Source: Geomonas edaphica (GTDB lineage: Bacteria; Desulfobacterota; Desulfuromonadia; Geobacterales; Geobacteraceae). From it: DNA of 64,000 nucleotides. The notes beneath the pieces are model-generated. The model did no database searches, had not been told where the DNA came from, and saw nothing but the letters and a program-made list of their open reading frames with translations. The stretch lies in contig NZ_SSYB01000001.1 of NCBI RefSeq assembly GCF_004917075.1, positions 1,099,478 through 1,163,477 of the forward strand, written 5' to 3'. Below, one piece after another: positions 28,569 to 36,079 of this stretch. The position numbers and the translations under genes were made by a program. Every line of letters begins with the position of its first letter. The first letter of the stretch is position 1.

Positions 28569-29030
28569 GAACGGCAAAGTGTCGGTACCCATCGCCAAAG
28601 CGTCGGTACCCATCGCCAAAGTGTCGCTACCCACCGCCAAAGTGTCGCTACCCATCGCCAAAGTGTCGGTGCCCATCGCCAAAGTGTCGGTGCCCATCGC
28701 CAAAGTGTCGGTCCCCATCGCCAAAGTGTCGGTGCCCATCGCCAAAGTGTTGGTCCCCATCGCCAAAGTGTCGGTCCCCATCGCCAAAGTGTCGGTGCCC
28801 ATCGCCAAAGTGTCGGTGCCCATCGCCAAAGTGTCGGTCCCCATCGCCAAAGTGTCGGTGCCCATCGCCAAAGTGTCGCTACCCATCGCCAAAGTGTCGC
28901 TACCCATCGCCAAAGTGTCGCTACCCATCGCCAAAGTGTCGCTACCCATCGCCAAAGTGTCGCTACCCATCGCCAAAGTGTCGGTGCCCATCGCCAAAGT
29001 GTCGGTGCCCATCGACAAGGCAATGAAACC
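28569..29030. repeat. Tandem array of 22 x 21-bp repeats
   Basis: The unit CATCGCCAAAGTGTCGGTRCC repeats head-to-tail for exactly 462 bases; the first and last units are degenerate and the main variant is GGTGCC, GGTCCC or GCTACC at the 3' end. Because 21 is a multiple of three and no unit contains a stop, five frames stay open (e.g. VPIAKVS on plus, GTDTLAM on minus), but none has a convincing ribosome site, so I do not call a gene. Confidence 0.9.
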
Positions 29031-29036
29031 ACGTAA

Positions 29037-29078
29037 AGAAAAACGGGCACCTACCCGAAATGGTAGGTGCCCGTTTTT
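29037..29078. terminator. Bidirectional terminator, originally downstream of tRNA-Gln
   Basis: AAAAACGGGCACCTACC and GGTAGGTGCCCGTTTTT form a perfect 17-bp stem around CGAAAT. It abuts attL, so it was probably the tRNA-Gln terminator before the element inserted. Confidence 0.88.
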
Positions 29079-29122
29079 ATTGGCTGGGGCGCCAGGGATC
29101 GAACCTGGGAATGACGGGATCA
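29078..29122. repeat. attL: 45-bp direct repeat (tRNA-Gln 3' fragment)
   Basis: Identical to 48451-48495. It contains the CCA end, acceptor 3' strand, T arm and variable loop region of tRNA-Gln but not the anticodon arm, so it is not a functional tRNA. Confidence 0.95.
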
Positions 29123-29282
29123 CTGTATCCTATTGTTATTTCTAGGAATTTAGCTATCACACCAGTTAACACTATCTAACACAAGACCTTATATTCTGGC
29201 TTTTAGTGGATGTTGTGGTACCAAATGTGTACCCACTCTTGTAACTCAATTTCAATGTTATTTCTAGTAGTTCTTGGCTAAT

Positions 29283-29366
29283 CTACCTCTCCAGAGCTGC
29301 CACTGCTAGTACCAATTTGTCAGGTCTCAGGTGAGCATACCGTTCTGTTACCTGAACGGTGATAAA
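29283..29366 (-). pseudogene. C-terminal remnant of a tyrosine recombinase
   Basis: The minus-strand frame reads VQVTERYAHLRPDKL and on to a stop at 29283, clearly homologous to the last 24 residues of the integrase at 30.9 kb (IQVTERYAHLTPSKL) but diverged at DNA level. It retains the catalytic Tyr. No upstream part of the gene is left. It marks an earlier integrase at this att site. The surrounding gap (29123-29390) otherwise holds only a 12-bp direct repeat TGTTATTTCTAG at 29134 and 29256. Confidence 0.75.
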
Positions 29367-29390
29367 AGGCCTCTTGCTTCAATGCTGCGC

Positions 29391-30185
29391 CTAAAAATCT
29401 GAAAGGATCTGGTCCAACGAGATTATACGAGTTGCCAAAAGTCGGACATCATCCCAGTCATAATTAGGATTTACGCCTTTAATGGCCTCGATCTTGCCGA
29501 ACATTGGAAGGATTTCTTCCTCTTTGTTAACGATTATGTACTTGATATCCTTAGGTTGGAATGAGAGCTTAAAATGTTCAGCAACCTTAGCGTTGGCTTG
29601 TTCCCTGGTTGTGTCATCAAAAAACTCGTTTTTATATAAGCCTAAAGGTAAACCAAGTGCTGTTCTCTGCTCAGGATCAGGAACGAATCTCCACTCCCTT
29701 TCGTCATAGAATACCTTCTCGGTACGCGTTCTGGAATCCTCCCCTTTGTAAGGTTTAGTATACGTCAAGAATGAATCAAGAAGGAAACCTATCTTCTTGT
29801 AGCTCTCAGCTGGTCCCGATGGCTCACCTTGGAGGTTTTTTAAAACATGCCGAAAGCTTTCCTTTATGGCAGCGGTAGAGCTTGAGGTAGCTGACGCATA
29901 CATCATTGGGGAAATATTCTTTTCTTCCCCCCACTCTTTCGAAAGACCAATGGCATAACCTCCATAGACATCTGCATGCTTAGTTATATGGGACAAAGGG
30001 ATATCGCAAAAGCAGACCATAGGTATGGCACGTTCCAGATATGAATCAAGCCAGAAGCCGGGAGAAAACATCCTGTGGTCCTCAAGGCAATACCGAGGAT
30101 GAAATTCGTAGCGGAGTATGCTTTCTAGGTTCTCCAAGCTGCGTGTAAAGTGAAAAAGTGTATTAGCGCTTACATTATTGCCCAC
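29391..30185 (-). CDS. AbiGi-like abortive-infection protein
   Basis: 264 residues. The N-terminal half (NTLFHFTRSLENLESILRYEF.P.YC, MVCFCDIPLSHITKHADVYGGYAIGLSKEWG) matches the AbiGi family, described as the antitoxin-side component of the lactococcal AbiG system and also seen in stand-alone contexts. EREWRFVPD in the second half is a further conserved-looking segment. No AbiGii-type toxin is adjacent; instead a small membrane protein gene lies 62 bases upstream on the same strand. Family assignment is by recognition of the motif pattern, without a search. Confidence 0.7.
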   Translation of the reverse strand: MGNNVSANTLFHFTRSLENLESILRYEFHPRYCLEDHRMFSPGFWLDSYLERAIPMVCFCDIPLSHITKHADVYGGYAIGLSKEWGEEKNISPMMYASATSSSTAAIKESFRHVLKNLQGEPSGPAESYKKIGFLLDSFLTYTKPYKGEDSRTRTEKVFYDEREWRFVPDPEQRTALGLPLGLYKNEFFDDTTREQANAKVAEHFKLSFQPKDIKYIIVNKEEEILPMFGKIEAIKGVNPNYDWDDVRLLATRIISLDQILSDF

Positions 30186-30247
30186 CTATTCCTCCTATCT
30201 ATAGTCCAAATTGCAATGGACCGAGGGCCTTTCAGTCGCGGGATCAT

Positions 30248-30802
30248 TCAACTGGAAGAAACGAATAGGTATTCAATTTTTACTACGATCATAATTATCC
30301 ATGCCATCATAAACAATACTGATAATACTATCATACAATGACTGACAGAAGGTTTTTCTTTAATTTCATGATGAAACGTTCTCTTAAACCAAGAGGCTTC
30401 TTCAGGCAAGTTGCCAAGGCTTTCAGCCACGTCCTCGTCAGTAATTTCGCGGGTCGTATTGAAACATATTAAATCTGGCGCGATTTTACTCTCGACTTCG
30501 GCAAGCTTATACTCCCACCTAGATTGCCAGTATTTTCCACCAAGGTTTACTTGATACCAAAGATATGAAACAAGAAATCCAAAAAAAGCCAGAGCAAAGG
30601 CATATCCATTATTCTTCAAATTCAGGAAACCCACTGCCAAGCCGCTATTCAAAACCAAAAAATAATTGGATCTTTGCCAGAATAAAGATATCTCAAAGTT
30701 TCTTGTATCGAGTATATACTTGTATATATCCTTATCCTCTATTGTTGGTGCCATATTGAACGTATTTTTAGGTTTCTCGACAATCCTTACCTTTGATATC
30801 AT
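30248..30802 (-). CDS. Membrane protein upstream of the AbiGi-like gene
   Basis: 184 residues with three hydrophobic helices: two close together (YFLVLNSGLAVGFL and ALAFFGFLVSYLW, about 48-85) and one at the C-terminus (HCMIVLSVLFMMAWIIMIVV), separated by an acidic cytoplasmic-type segment of about 65 residues. GGGGA precedes the ATG. No family firmly recognised; the layout resembles small effector or sensor membrane proteins that pair with defence genes. Probably co-transcribed with the AbiGi-like gene. Confidence 0.65.
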   Translation of the reverse strand: MISKVRIVEKPKNTFNMAPTIEDKDIYKYILDTRNFEISLFWQRSNYFLVLNSGLAVGFLNLKNNGYAFALAFFGFLVSYLWYQVNLGGKYWQSRWEYKLAEVESKIAPDLICFNTTREITDEDVAESLGNLPEEASWFKRTFHHEIKEKPSVSHCMIVLSVLFMMAWIIMIVVKIEYLFVSSS

Positions 30803-30942
30803 CTATTTCCCCACTTATATTTCAAATTATCTACAGTCGAAAACTGACTACCTACCGAAGGGCTACGACTATGCTGTAGCCAAAGCACGAACGAGGTTAA
30901 CGGCCATACTTAATGAAGTCAAGAAAATCTTAAACGTGCGGC

Positions 30943-31950
30943 TTAAGTTGGTTCTAACGCCAAAGCTGCCAAGATCAACTTACTTGGTGTCAGATGTGCA
31001 TACCTCTCTGTCACCTGAATGGTGCTGTGACCTAACCACTCCTTAACGGTATAGAGGTCAATTCCTCTGTCCAGCAGTCTGGTAGCACATGTATGACGGA
31101 GTGAGTGCATTACGAATTCTCGGTCATCATCCAACAACATCCTCTTCCTAGCCCAGTTCCATGCCTTCTGTGCTTGGTCTATGTCGATAGCGAAGGGTTT
31201 TAGCCAGTTAACTTCCTGCCTTGCTTGTAGGATTCCCCCTACCCTCTTCGTCATGGGAATACTCCTGGGCTTGTCTCCCTTGTTGATCCAGATGCTAATG
31301 AGGTTGGTATCCCAGTTGATGTCCTCATACTTGAGGTTCAAGATCTCGCTTAACCTGCACCCGGTATCCACTAAGACCTCTACCAAGTCAGCCGCTTCAG
31401 GGTAGTAGCTCCTCTTCTTACCATGATCCGTATCCCGTAGCAGAGATACCACCGTTGACTCCTCTTCCCTGGACAGTACCCGAATCCTGCCCTTGCTTTC
31501 CTTCTTGAGCTTGATATGTTCCCAAGGCTGTTGGTGATGGCGTAACAGGGTCTTCATTGTTGCAAGGTATCGGTTGATGGTGGCTCCCTTAACACCTGAG
31601 TCCTCCAGTTTCTTCACCATGCGCTTGATGGTCTCGTCCTCTATCTTGCTGAGGGGAATGTCACCTATCAGGTCCATTGTACGTTCGGCCAATCGCTTGG
31701 CCTTGAGTCCGTCCTTGTTGTCCTTCCACCTCTCGTCGTAGGTCCTTTCGATGGCAACACTTAAGAGCATCCTTGCTGCTCTTTCCCTAGGCGACAAGGC
31801 ACCATCTACCATCATCCTCTTCTTCTCGACTGCTTCAACGAGCTTGGCTTCCTTCTTGGTGAACTTACCGGTACTCCTGCTAACCCGGGCTCCATCAACT
31901 GTGAAATTCATGTAATACACTGCCTTAGCTCCTCGTTTGTAGACTGCCAT
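30943..31950 (-). CDS. Tyrosine recombinase / integrase (short type)
   Basis: 335 residues. N-terminal AP2-like/SAM-like arm-binding part (MAVYKRGAKAVYYMNFTVDG), core-binding helices, and a catalytic domain with Arg in DTGCRLSEILNL, H-x2-R in HSLRHTCATRLLDRGI, His in EWLGHSTIQ and Tyr in VTERYAHL. The ATG at 31950 has GGAGGT upstream. A terminator-like hairpin lies 28 bases upstream, so it probably has its own start or antitermination. It is 1.9 kb from attL; a second integrase sits at attR. Confidence 0.93.
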   Translation of the reverse strand: MAVYKRGAKAVYYMNFTVDGARVSRSTGKFTKKEAKLVEAVEKKRMMVDGALSPRERAARMLLSVAIERTYDERWKDNKDGLKAKRLAERTMDLIGDIPLSKIEDETIKRMVKKLEDSGVKGATINRYLATMKTLLRHHQQPWEHIKLKKESKGRIRVLSREEESTVVSLLRDTDHGKKRSYYPEAADLVEVLVDTGCRLSEILNLKYEDINWDTNLISIWINKGDKPRSIPMTKRVGGILQARQEVNWLKPFAIDIDQAQKAWNWARKRMLLDDDREFVMHSLRHTCATRLLDRGIDLYTVKEWLGHSTIQVTERYAHLTPSKLILAALALEPT

Positions 31951-31977
31951 GGTGATACCTCCTTTGATTTTGGACAT

Positions 31978-31999
31978 AAAAAAAGAGCCTTATGGCCCT
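31978..31999 (-). terminator. Hairpin with T-run just upstream of the integrase
   Basis: On the minus strand AGGGCC-ATAA-GGCTCT is followed by six T's, 28 bases before the integrase ATG. It would stop transcripts from the right. Confidence 0.65.
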
Positions 32000-32209
32000 T
32001 AGTTGTCCTGCTGATATTAGTTGTGGAATTAATGAATGGTGAGAATGGTTGCTCGGCTTCCAAATTTGACTTCTGACGGGACTTTAGACTTAGAGGCAGG
32101 CAAGGACATGGGTTTGCTTAATTACTACTTAAATTAGGGTTAAAATTAGCTTGATTAAATTTTAGCTTCAGTTATAGTACGAGCTAATATTCCTCCTCTG
32201 AGGTATGCC

Positions 32210-32449
32210 ATGTCAAGATGCACCTATATCAGCGCCTGTCCTTTTCCGAACGACAAGCTCCCCAAAATGCCTGTCACTACGAATTTCATGGTGGAGAACT
32301 ACTGCTCTTGGGACTTCGCTAGATGCAGGGTCTATAGGAAAGCTGGGCAATATAGGGCTGAAAACATGTCGAACGATGAGACTTTTGAGGACCAGTTCTT
32401 ATCAGGTAAGATACTGAACTGGCTAGTATGTGGCGGGATTGGCTGGTAG
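32210..32449 (+). CDS. Small cysteine-containing protein
   Basis: 79 residues with the spaced pattern C-x6-C...YC-x6-C near the N-terminus (MSRCTYISACPF, NYCSWDFARCRVY), which I associate with small Geobacter proteins that may bind metal; function unknown. A GAGG precedes the ATG at 32210. A second overlapping frame (32205-32417) lacks this pattern and is rejected. One of the few plus-strand genes in the element, convergent with the zinc-ribbon gene. Confidence 0.6.
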   Translation: MSRCTYISACPFPNDKLPKMPVTTNFMVENYCSWDFARCRVYRKAGQYRAENMSNDETFEDQFLSGKILNWLVCGGIGW

Positions 32450-32453
32450 GGTA

Positions 32454-32783
32454 TTACTGAGGTTGCTTACTTGAGGTTACCAAATGGTAAAGTGCGCGCT
32501 GGTCTGTTGCTGGGAGGCTAGCGATGTGCTGGATCAGCTTGTATCCATTCTTCATGAGGGAGGTTAGTTCAGTTACCATTTTTAACATGGTCGGGTAGCT
32601 CAATGCTCTGGTGTCCAGTGAAGAGTACACGATTTGGTAAACCTTGTTCCCGCATGGTCCGCATATCACTGTCACCGCAGAGTCCGATGCAGCCTTAAAT
32701 CCGGTAAGGGTCAATGTCCCGTACTTGATGCCATGTATCGTATCTCCTTCCCGTAATGCCCTCCCGCAGTATTCGCACTTCAT
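32454..32783 (-). CDS. Zinc-ribbon-like small protein
   Basis: 109 residues with CEYC (residues 3-6) and CGPC (about 41-44), a likely structural zinc site, followed by helices. The ATG overlaps the upstream radC stop (ATGA), so it is translationally coupled to it. No known function; possible accessory of the RadC-like protein or of element replication. Confidence 0.6.
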   Translation of the reverse strand: MKCEYCGRALREGDTIHGIKYGTLTLTGFKAASDSAVTVICGPCGNKVYQIVYSSLDTRALSYPTMLKMVTELTSLMKNGYKLIQHIASLPATDQRALYHLVTSSKQPQ

Positions 32784-33283
32784 ATATGTCCCCTTTCTGC
32801 AAATGAGTAGTGGCTGTCACCGATGATGATGTGGTCAAGAACCCGCACCCCTATGAGGTCTCCTGCCTCTTGGAGTCTACGGGTAATAGTGAGGTCTTCC
32901 GTTGATGGTGTAGGGTCACCGGTCGGGTGGTTGTGCAGGAGTATCACTGCTGCTGCCGATGATAAAAGTGCTGTCTTGAAAAGTTCTCTGGGGTGGACGA
33001 TGCTTTGATTAAGGGAACCGGTGCTTACCATATCGCAACACACGATTCGATTCTTCCCATCAAGGTGAAGAGCTATGAAGTGCTCCTTGGTCTCATGCCT
33101 TAGAAAGCTGAAGGTGTCATAGACCTGAGAGGCGGAGGTGTAGCGGGTGTTGGGCTTAAGGTAGTCGGTGATGGTGTCGTTGACGGTGATGGTCTGGTAG
33201 ACCGCTTTGATCGTCTTGAGCTTGATGGTACGTGGCTTAGGTGATGGGACTCCTTCTGGGCCAAACAGGGTGTCGATGGTCAT
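32780..33283 (-). CDS. RadC-like JAB/MPN-domain protein
   Basis: 167 residues covering the RadC C-terminal JAMM domain: EHFIALHLDGKNRIV, then HNHPTGDPTPSTEDLTITRRL (H-x-H-P-x-G-D motif) and the VLDHIIIGD block. It lacks the N-terminal HhH region of chromosomal RadC, like the YeeS-type proteins common on genomic islands. GGAGG is nine bases before the ATG at 33283; the earlier in-frame start at 33322 has none. Often near antirestriction genes, as here (ArdC). Confidence 0.85.
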   Translation of the reverse strand: MTIDTLFGPEGVPSPKPRTIKLKTIKAVYQTITVNDTITDYLKPNTRYTSASQVYDTFSFLRHETKEHFIALHLDGKNRIVCCDMVSTGSLNQSIVHPRELFKTALLSSAAAVILLHNHPTGDPTPSTEDLTITRRLQEAGDLIGVRVLDHIIIGDSHYSFAERGHI

Positions 33284-33603
33284 AGTAGTTCCTCCATTAG
33301 TTTTAATGTCTGATGCTAACAACGTGAAATACTGACCTTAGATGACAGCTTTTCATCACGTAATTTTAGTCACTTATCCACCTCCTTCCTTTTGTTACAG
33401 GCTGATAGTAGAAATTGCATACAGTACACCTTTACCTTCGGCATACAAATAAATATTGACATATAATTACAGACAGTTAGGGGAATGTGCAGAAAATGTG
33501 CAAGACGTAAAAGTGCCTATTCTTACGTTACAACCTGAGACGATATCCACAGGATTAGAGGACTTATCAACAGGGGGAGTGGAAAGGTGGATTACTAGAG
33601 GCG
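33284..33603. other. Gene-free gap with DnaA-box-like 9-mers
   Basis: No gene seen. TTATCCACC (33374-33382), ATATCCACA (33543-33551) and TTATCAACA (33564-33572) resemble DnaA boxes, with an AT-rich stretch at 33443-33465. Chance occurrence is possible. Confidence 0.35.
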
Positions 33604-33945
33604 TTATATCAAATAGTTAATGAGCTTCTGGGTGATGTCGATAGCTGGTACGTTCTCCCAGTTTGAGCCGAATAGGTCCTTGATCTCCTTTAGCGAATGC
33701 ATATAGTAGGAGTTGATCGGGAATGGCTCTGGTGACATATAGGCGTTAAGTCCGATGATTCCATGCTCTCTGTTGACGGTAAGGACATACAGGGCAATGC
33801 TCTGGCTGAAAATGTAAATGGTGTCCTTGGTCCCGGCGTACAGGTGATAGTTGTTGCCGTTATGCGTAATGATGAGGCTGCTGATGTGGATGCCGTCTTT
33901 GTCCTGGTGGGTGTGCAGTTTCAGTTCTGGTGTGATTGGTGTCAT
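33604..33945 (-). CDS. Hypothetical protein
   Basis: 113 residues, predicted mixed alpha/beta (MTPITPELKLHTHQDKDGIHISSL...). No family recognised. Strong ribosome site AAGGAGGA upstream, itself just downstream of a hairpin (33961-33994) sharing its stem with the hairpin before the ArdC leader. Confidence 0.6.
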   Translation of the reverse strand: MTPITPELKLHTHQDKDGIHISSLIITHNGNNYHLYAGTKDTIYIFSQSIALYVLTVNREHGIIGLNAYMSPEPFPINSYYMHSLKEIKDLFGSNWENVPAIDITQKLINYLI

Positions 33946-33960
33946 TGGTCTTCCTCCTTG

Positions 33961-33994
33961 GAAATAGAAAAGCCAGACTCGTTATGGTCTGGCT
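33961..33994 (-). terminator. AGCCAGAC hairpin before the hypothetical gene
   Basis: On the minus strand AGCCAGAC...GTCTGGCT followed by TTTCTATTT, 16 bases before the start codon. The rest of the 33946-34371 gap holds only the lectin-gene promoter. Confidence 0.6.
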
Positions 33995-34305
33995 CTGGGG
34001 TGATCTTGATAGTTCCTAACTTGCACTGAAGACAGGTATCATCCGGCGGGTAGTAGTCCTAATAGATCGAGTTACACTCTGGCAACGGAAGTAAACCATG
34101 CTAGTTCCTCCTGCTAAATTAGCGTTAGTATGGAATCCACTAAGAAAACGGCCTGTAGGGCATTTACGGAGCTTGAGATAGGACGTTTGACTGTTACGTT
34201 AATGAGATTTAGTGCTAGTGGATTGGTTTGACAGGTGGGTTAATGAGGGAGGACGGCAGGGCATAAGTGCGTTTCAATGAAGGGGTGGTCTCCCCAAAGG
34301 CTCTC

Positions 34306-34333
34306 TTGCCCTAGTCACTTCCTATGCTATCAT
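34306..34333 (+). promoter_or_regulatory. Promoter of the lectin-like gene
   Basis: TTGCCC (34306-34311), a 16-base spacer and TATCAT (34328-34333) with an extended TG one base before the -10. Confidence 0.65.
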
Positions 34334-34371
34334 TTATCACCCCATGCGATTGTCTATGATTGGAGGTTTGA

Positions 34372-34713
34372 ATGGAAATCATCAGTAGCAAAAACATTCT
34401 GCCTGAAAATTTTGTACATGCTGCTAAAGATAACATTACAGAATCACAGGAGCTTCCTAACGGCTTACGTATAGAATCTGGAGCTGTTGGTTTTGGGCAA
34501 ACTGCAGTTAGGTTTACCACTCCCTTTTCGACCGCCCCGACGGTCGTTATGGGGATCACTGGTTTCGATCTCGACCATGGTGCTAATTTGAGGCTTGGGT
34601 GCGGACCAATGACTAACAGCGTTACGAGAGATGGCTTTACAGCGACACTCGGCACTTGGGCTAACACCGGAGTATATTCCGCTAGCGCATTCTGGATGGC
34701 TATAGGTAAGTAG
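34372..34713 (+). CDS. H-type-lectin-like single-domain protein
   Basis: 113 residues. The C-terminal half (VRFTTPFSTAPTVVMGITGFDLD, RLGCGPMTNSVTRDGFTATLGTWANTGVYSASAFWMAIGK) matches the beta-sandwich H-type lectin pattern, with the typical VT-x2-GF and W-x-A-x-G endings, known for GalNAc-binding in discoidin/HPA-like agglutinins. No signal peptide. GGAGG precedes the ATG. A single plus-strand gene between minus-strand genes, with its own promoter. Family call is from pattern recognition. Confidence 0.65.
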   Translation: MEIISSKNILPENFVHAAKDNITESQELPNGLRIESGAVGFGQTAVRFTTPFSTAPTVVMGITGFDLDHGANLRLGCGPMTNSVTRDGFTATLGTWANTGVYSASAFWMAIGK

Positions 34714-34716
34714 AAA

Positions 34717-35652
34717 CTAAACCATTGACTGCAATTGCATGGGGCTTGATAGCTGCGGATAACTAAATACTACTGCGGAGTCTTTTGCTTGGTCACCATC
34801 CTTCCTGTTGAGTATGTAATCACTGGCATGTTGAGCCTGGGCTGCTGCATGTACCAGTAACGTTCTATCGTTCTTGAGAGCTTTAAGCCATCCAGCTATA
34901 TATGCCGCTGAATTCTCCAAGGTCTTCTGTTCGACACCTGCACAACCGCAGAGGAATGCAGCTCCCATCTCGGCTACCAACTCTTCCTTGCTATACTCAT
35001 GGCTACCAAAGTACGACGGCTCCAGTATCCCTTTCCTTCCTACCCTGCTGGCATGGCCGGTGCTGTGGATCAACTCGTGAAAGGCAGTGCTGTAGTATTC
35101 CTCTGGAGACTCAAACGATTCGGGTGTCGGTAGCTTCACGTAATCAAGGGTACCGGAGTAGCATGCTTTGTTACCTCCATGTCTGATATCTGGTGGTAGT
35201 GGCATACCGGCAATGATCTCTTGTGCTCGTTGGATCGGTGAGAATGGATTGGTGGTGGTCTCCAGTGATGGTGGTGCTGTGACCCCTTCTATCTGGTCAA
35301 GGTTGAACACATTGTAATATCGGAGTAATGGCACTTTACCATTCATGGCATCCTGCTCGTCGGTGTCATTAGCATTCTTACGATCCACCCATTTCCAGAA
35401 GACAACCGGCGTTGATTTCTCTCCCTTACGTACATGGCAGCCCTTATCCTGACACTGTTTGAAGGTTACCCAGTACGGGCTGCTGTACTCCTGACATGCC
35501 AACAAGAAGACATTGGCTCCCCGGTACTCCTTCTTTGAGATAAGGTTCTTCGGATAGTTGCTCTCTGAATGCCATGTCTTCCTCCATGGGACCGTTCCTT
35601 GTTGCAAGAGTTCAATGATCTTGTTGTTGATAACATCGTAGACTTTACACAT
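34717..35652 (-). CDS. ArdC-like antirestriction / ssDNA-binding zincin protein
   Basis: 311 residues. The N-terminal ArdC ssDNA-binding domain (KVYDVINNKIIELLQQGTVPWRKTW...YRGANVFLL...WVTFKQ) is followed by a zincin-like metallopeptidase domain (AFHELIHSTGHASRVGR; catalytic HELIH). Plasmid and ICE ArdC proteins protect incoming DNA from type I/II restriction. GGAGG precedes the ATG. A 15-residue leader frame lies 20 bases upstream. Confidence 0.88.
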   Translation of the reverse strand: MCKVYDVINNKIIELLQQGTVPWRKTWHSESNYPKNLISKKEYRGANVFLLACQEYSSPYWVTFKQCQDKGCHVRKGEKSTPVVFWKWVDRKNANDTDEQDAMNGKVPLLRYYNVFNLDQIEGVTAPPSLETTTNPFSPIQRAQEIIAGMPLPPDIRHGGNKACYSGTLDYVKLPTPESFESPEEYYSTAFHELIHSTGHASRVGRKGILEPSYFGSHEYSKEELVAEMGAAFLCGCAGVEQKTLENSAAYIAGWLKALKNDRTLLVHAAAQAQHASDYILNRKDGDQAKDSAVVFSYPQLSSPMQLQSMV

Positions 35653-35672
35653 GGTAAGACCTCCTTTGTGAT

Positions 35673-35720
35673 TTATGTGGGGTGTGCAGCCTCAGGTTTG
35701 GGCAAAACGGTCATTGTCAT
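35673..35720 (-). CDS. Putative 15-residue leader peptide of the ArdC gene
   Basis: GGAGGAACCGTT then ATG encodes MTMTVLPKPEAAHPT, stopping at 35673, 20 bases before the ArdC start. A hairpin with T run precedes it. Real translation is unproven; the good ribosome site is the only support. It may couple or attenuate ArdC expression. Confidence 0.4.
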   Translation of the reverse strand: MTMTVLPKPEAAHPT

Positions 35721-35737
35721 AACGGTTCCTCCGTTGA

Positions 35738-35770
35738 AATAAAAAAGCCAGACTCCTGAAAGTCTGGCTC
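35738..35770 (-). terminator. AGCCAGACT hairpin before the ArdC leader
   Basis: On the minus strand AGCCAGACT-TTCAGG-AGTCTGGCT then T6ATTT, 18 bases before the leader ATG. Its stem matches the hairpin at 33961-33994. Confidence 0.75.
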
Positions 35771-35861
35771 ATCGTGATGCAGTGAGTGAATAGATGTTTA
35801 AATGCGAGATACCCCCTTTCAAGAGTAGAGATATTGCCTGAAAGAGGTTTTTAAAGAAGTT

Positions 35862-35896
35862 AAATAAAAGAGGGGCTAACCACACTGGTAGCCCCA
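35862..35896 (-). terminator. Terminator after the 37-aa membrane peptide
   Basis: GGGGCTACCA...TTAGCCCC on the minus strand followed by TCTTTTATTT. Confidence 0.75.
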
Positions 35897-35921
35897 TCAG
35901 TTGCTTAAAGCACGTTAGCTC

Positions 35922-36035
35922 TTATTTTTTTGAGGCCGCGCTTCCAATTACAAGAATTAAGGCGATTATACAAACAATTACTGACGCTCCTCCAAACAAC
36001 ATATTTCCAAATATCATGCCGATTGCTGCCCCCAT
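35922..36035 (-). CDS. Small 37-residue membrane peptide
   Basis: GGAGGGTAGGTT precedes an ATG at 36035. The peptide (MGAAIGMIFGNMLFGGASV... ending SAASKK) is one hydrophobic helix with a Gly-rich start and a basic end, and is followed by a terminator. Features of a genuine small membrane protein, possibly a type I toxin-like or regulatory peptide; it lies 44 bases after the Sel1-repeat gene on the same strand. Confidence 0.6.
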   Translation of the reverse strand: MGAAIGMIFGNMLFGGASVIVCIIALILVIGSAASKK

Positions 36036-36079
36036 AACCTACCCTCCTCTCAATAATAGTGATTTGCGGACCTCTGATC

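Noticed and set aside
28569-29030. CRISPR array
   Set aside because: Repeats are contiguous with no unique spacers and no cas genes nearby.
28461-29145. Long open frames across the 21-bp array (e.g. VPIAKVS or GTDTLAM heptads)
   Set aside because: The array is open in five frames because the unit is a multiple of three, with no ribosome site or unique start; some frames extend into attL. Coding is unsupported.
32205-32417. 70-residue frame overlapping the cysteine-containing protein
   Set aside because: The other frame, with its own ribosome site and cysteine pattern, is more plausible.
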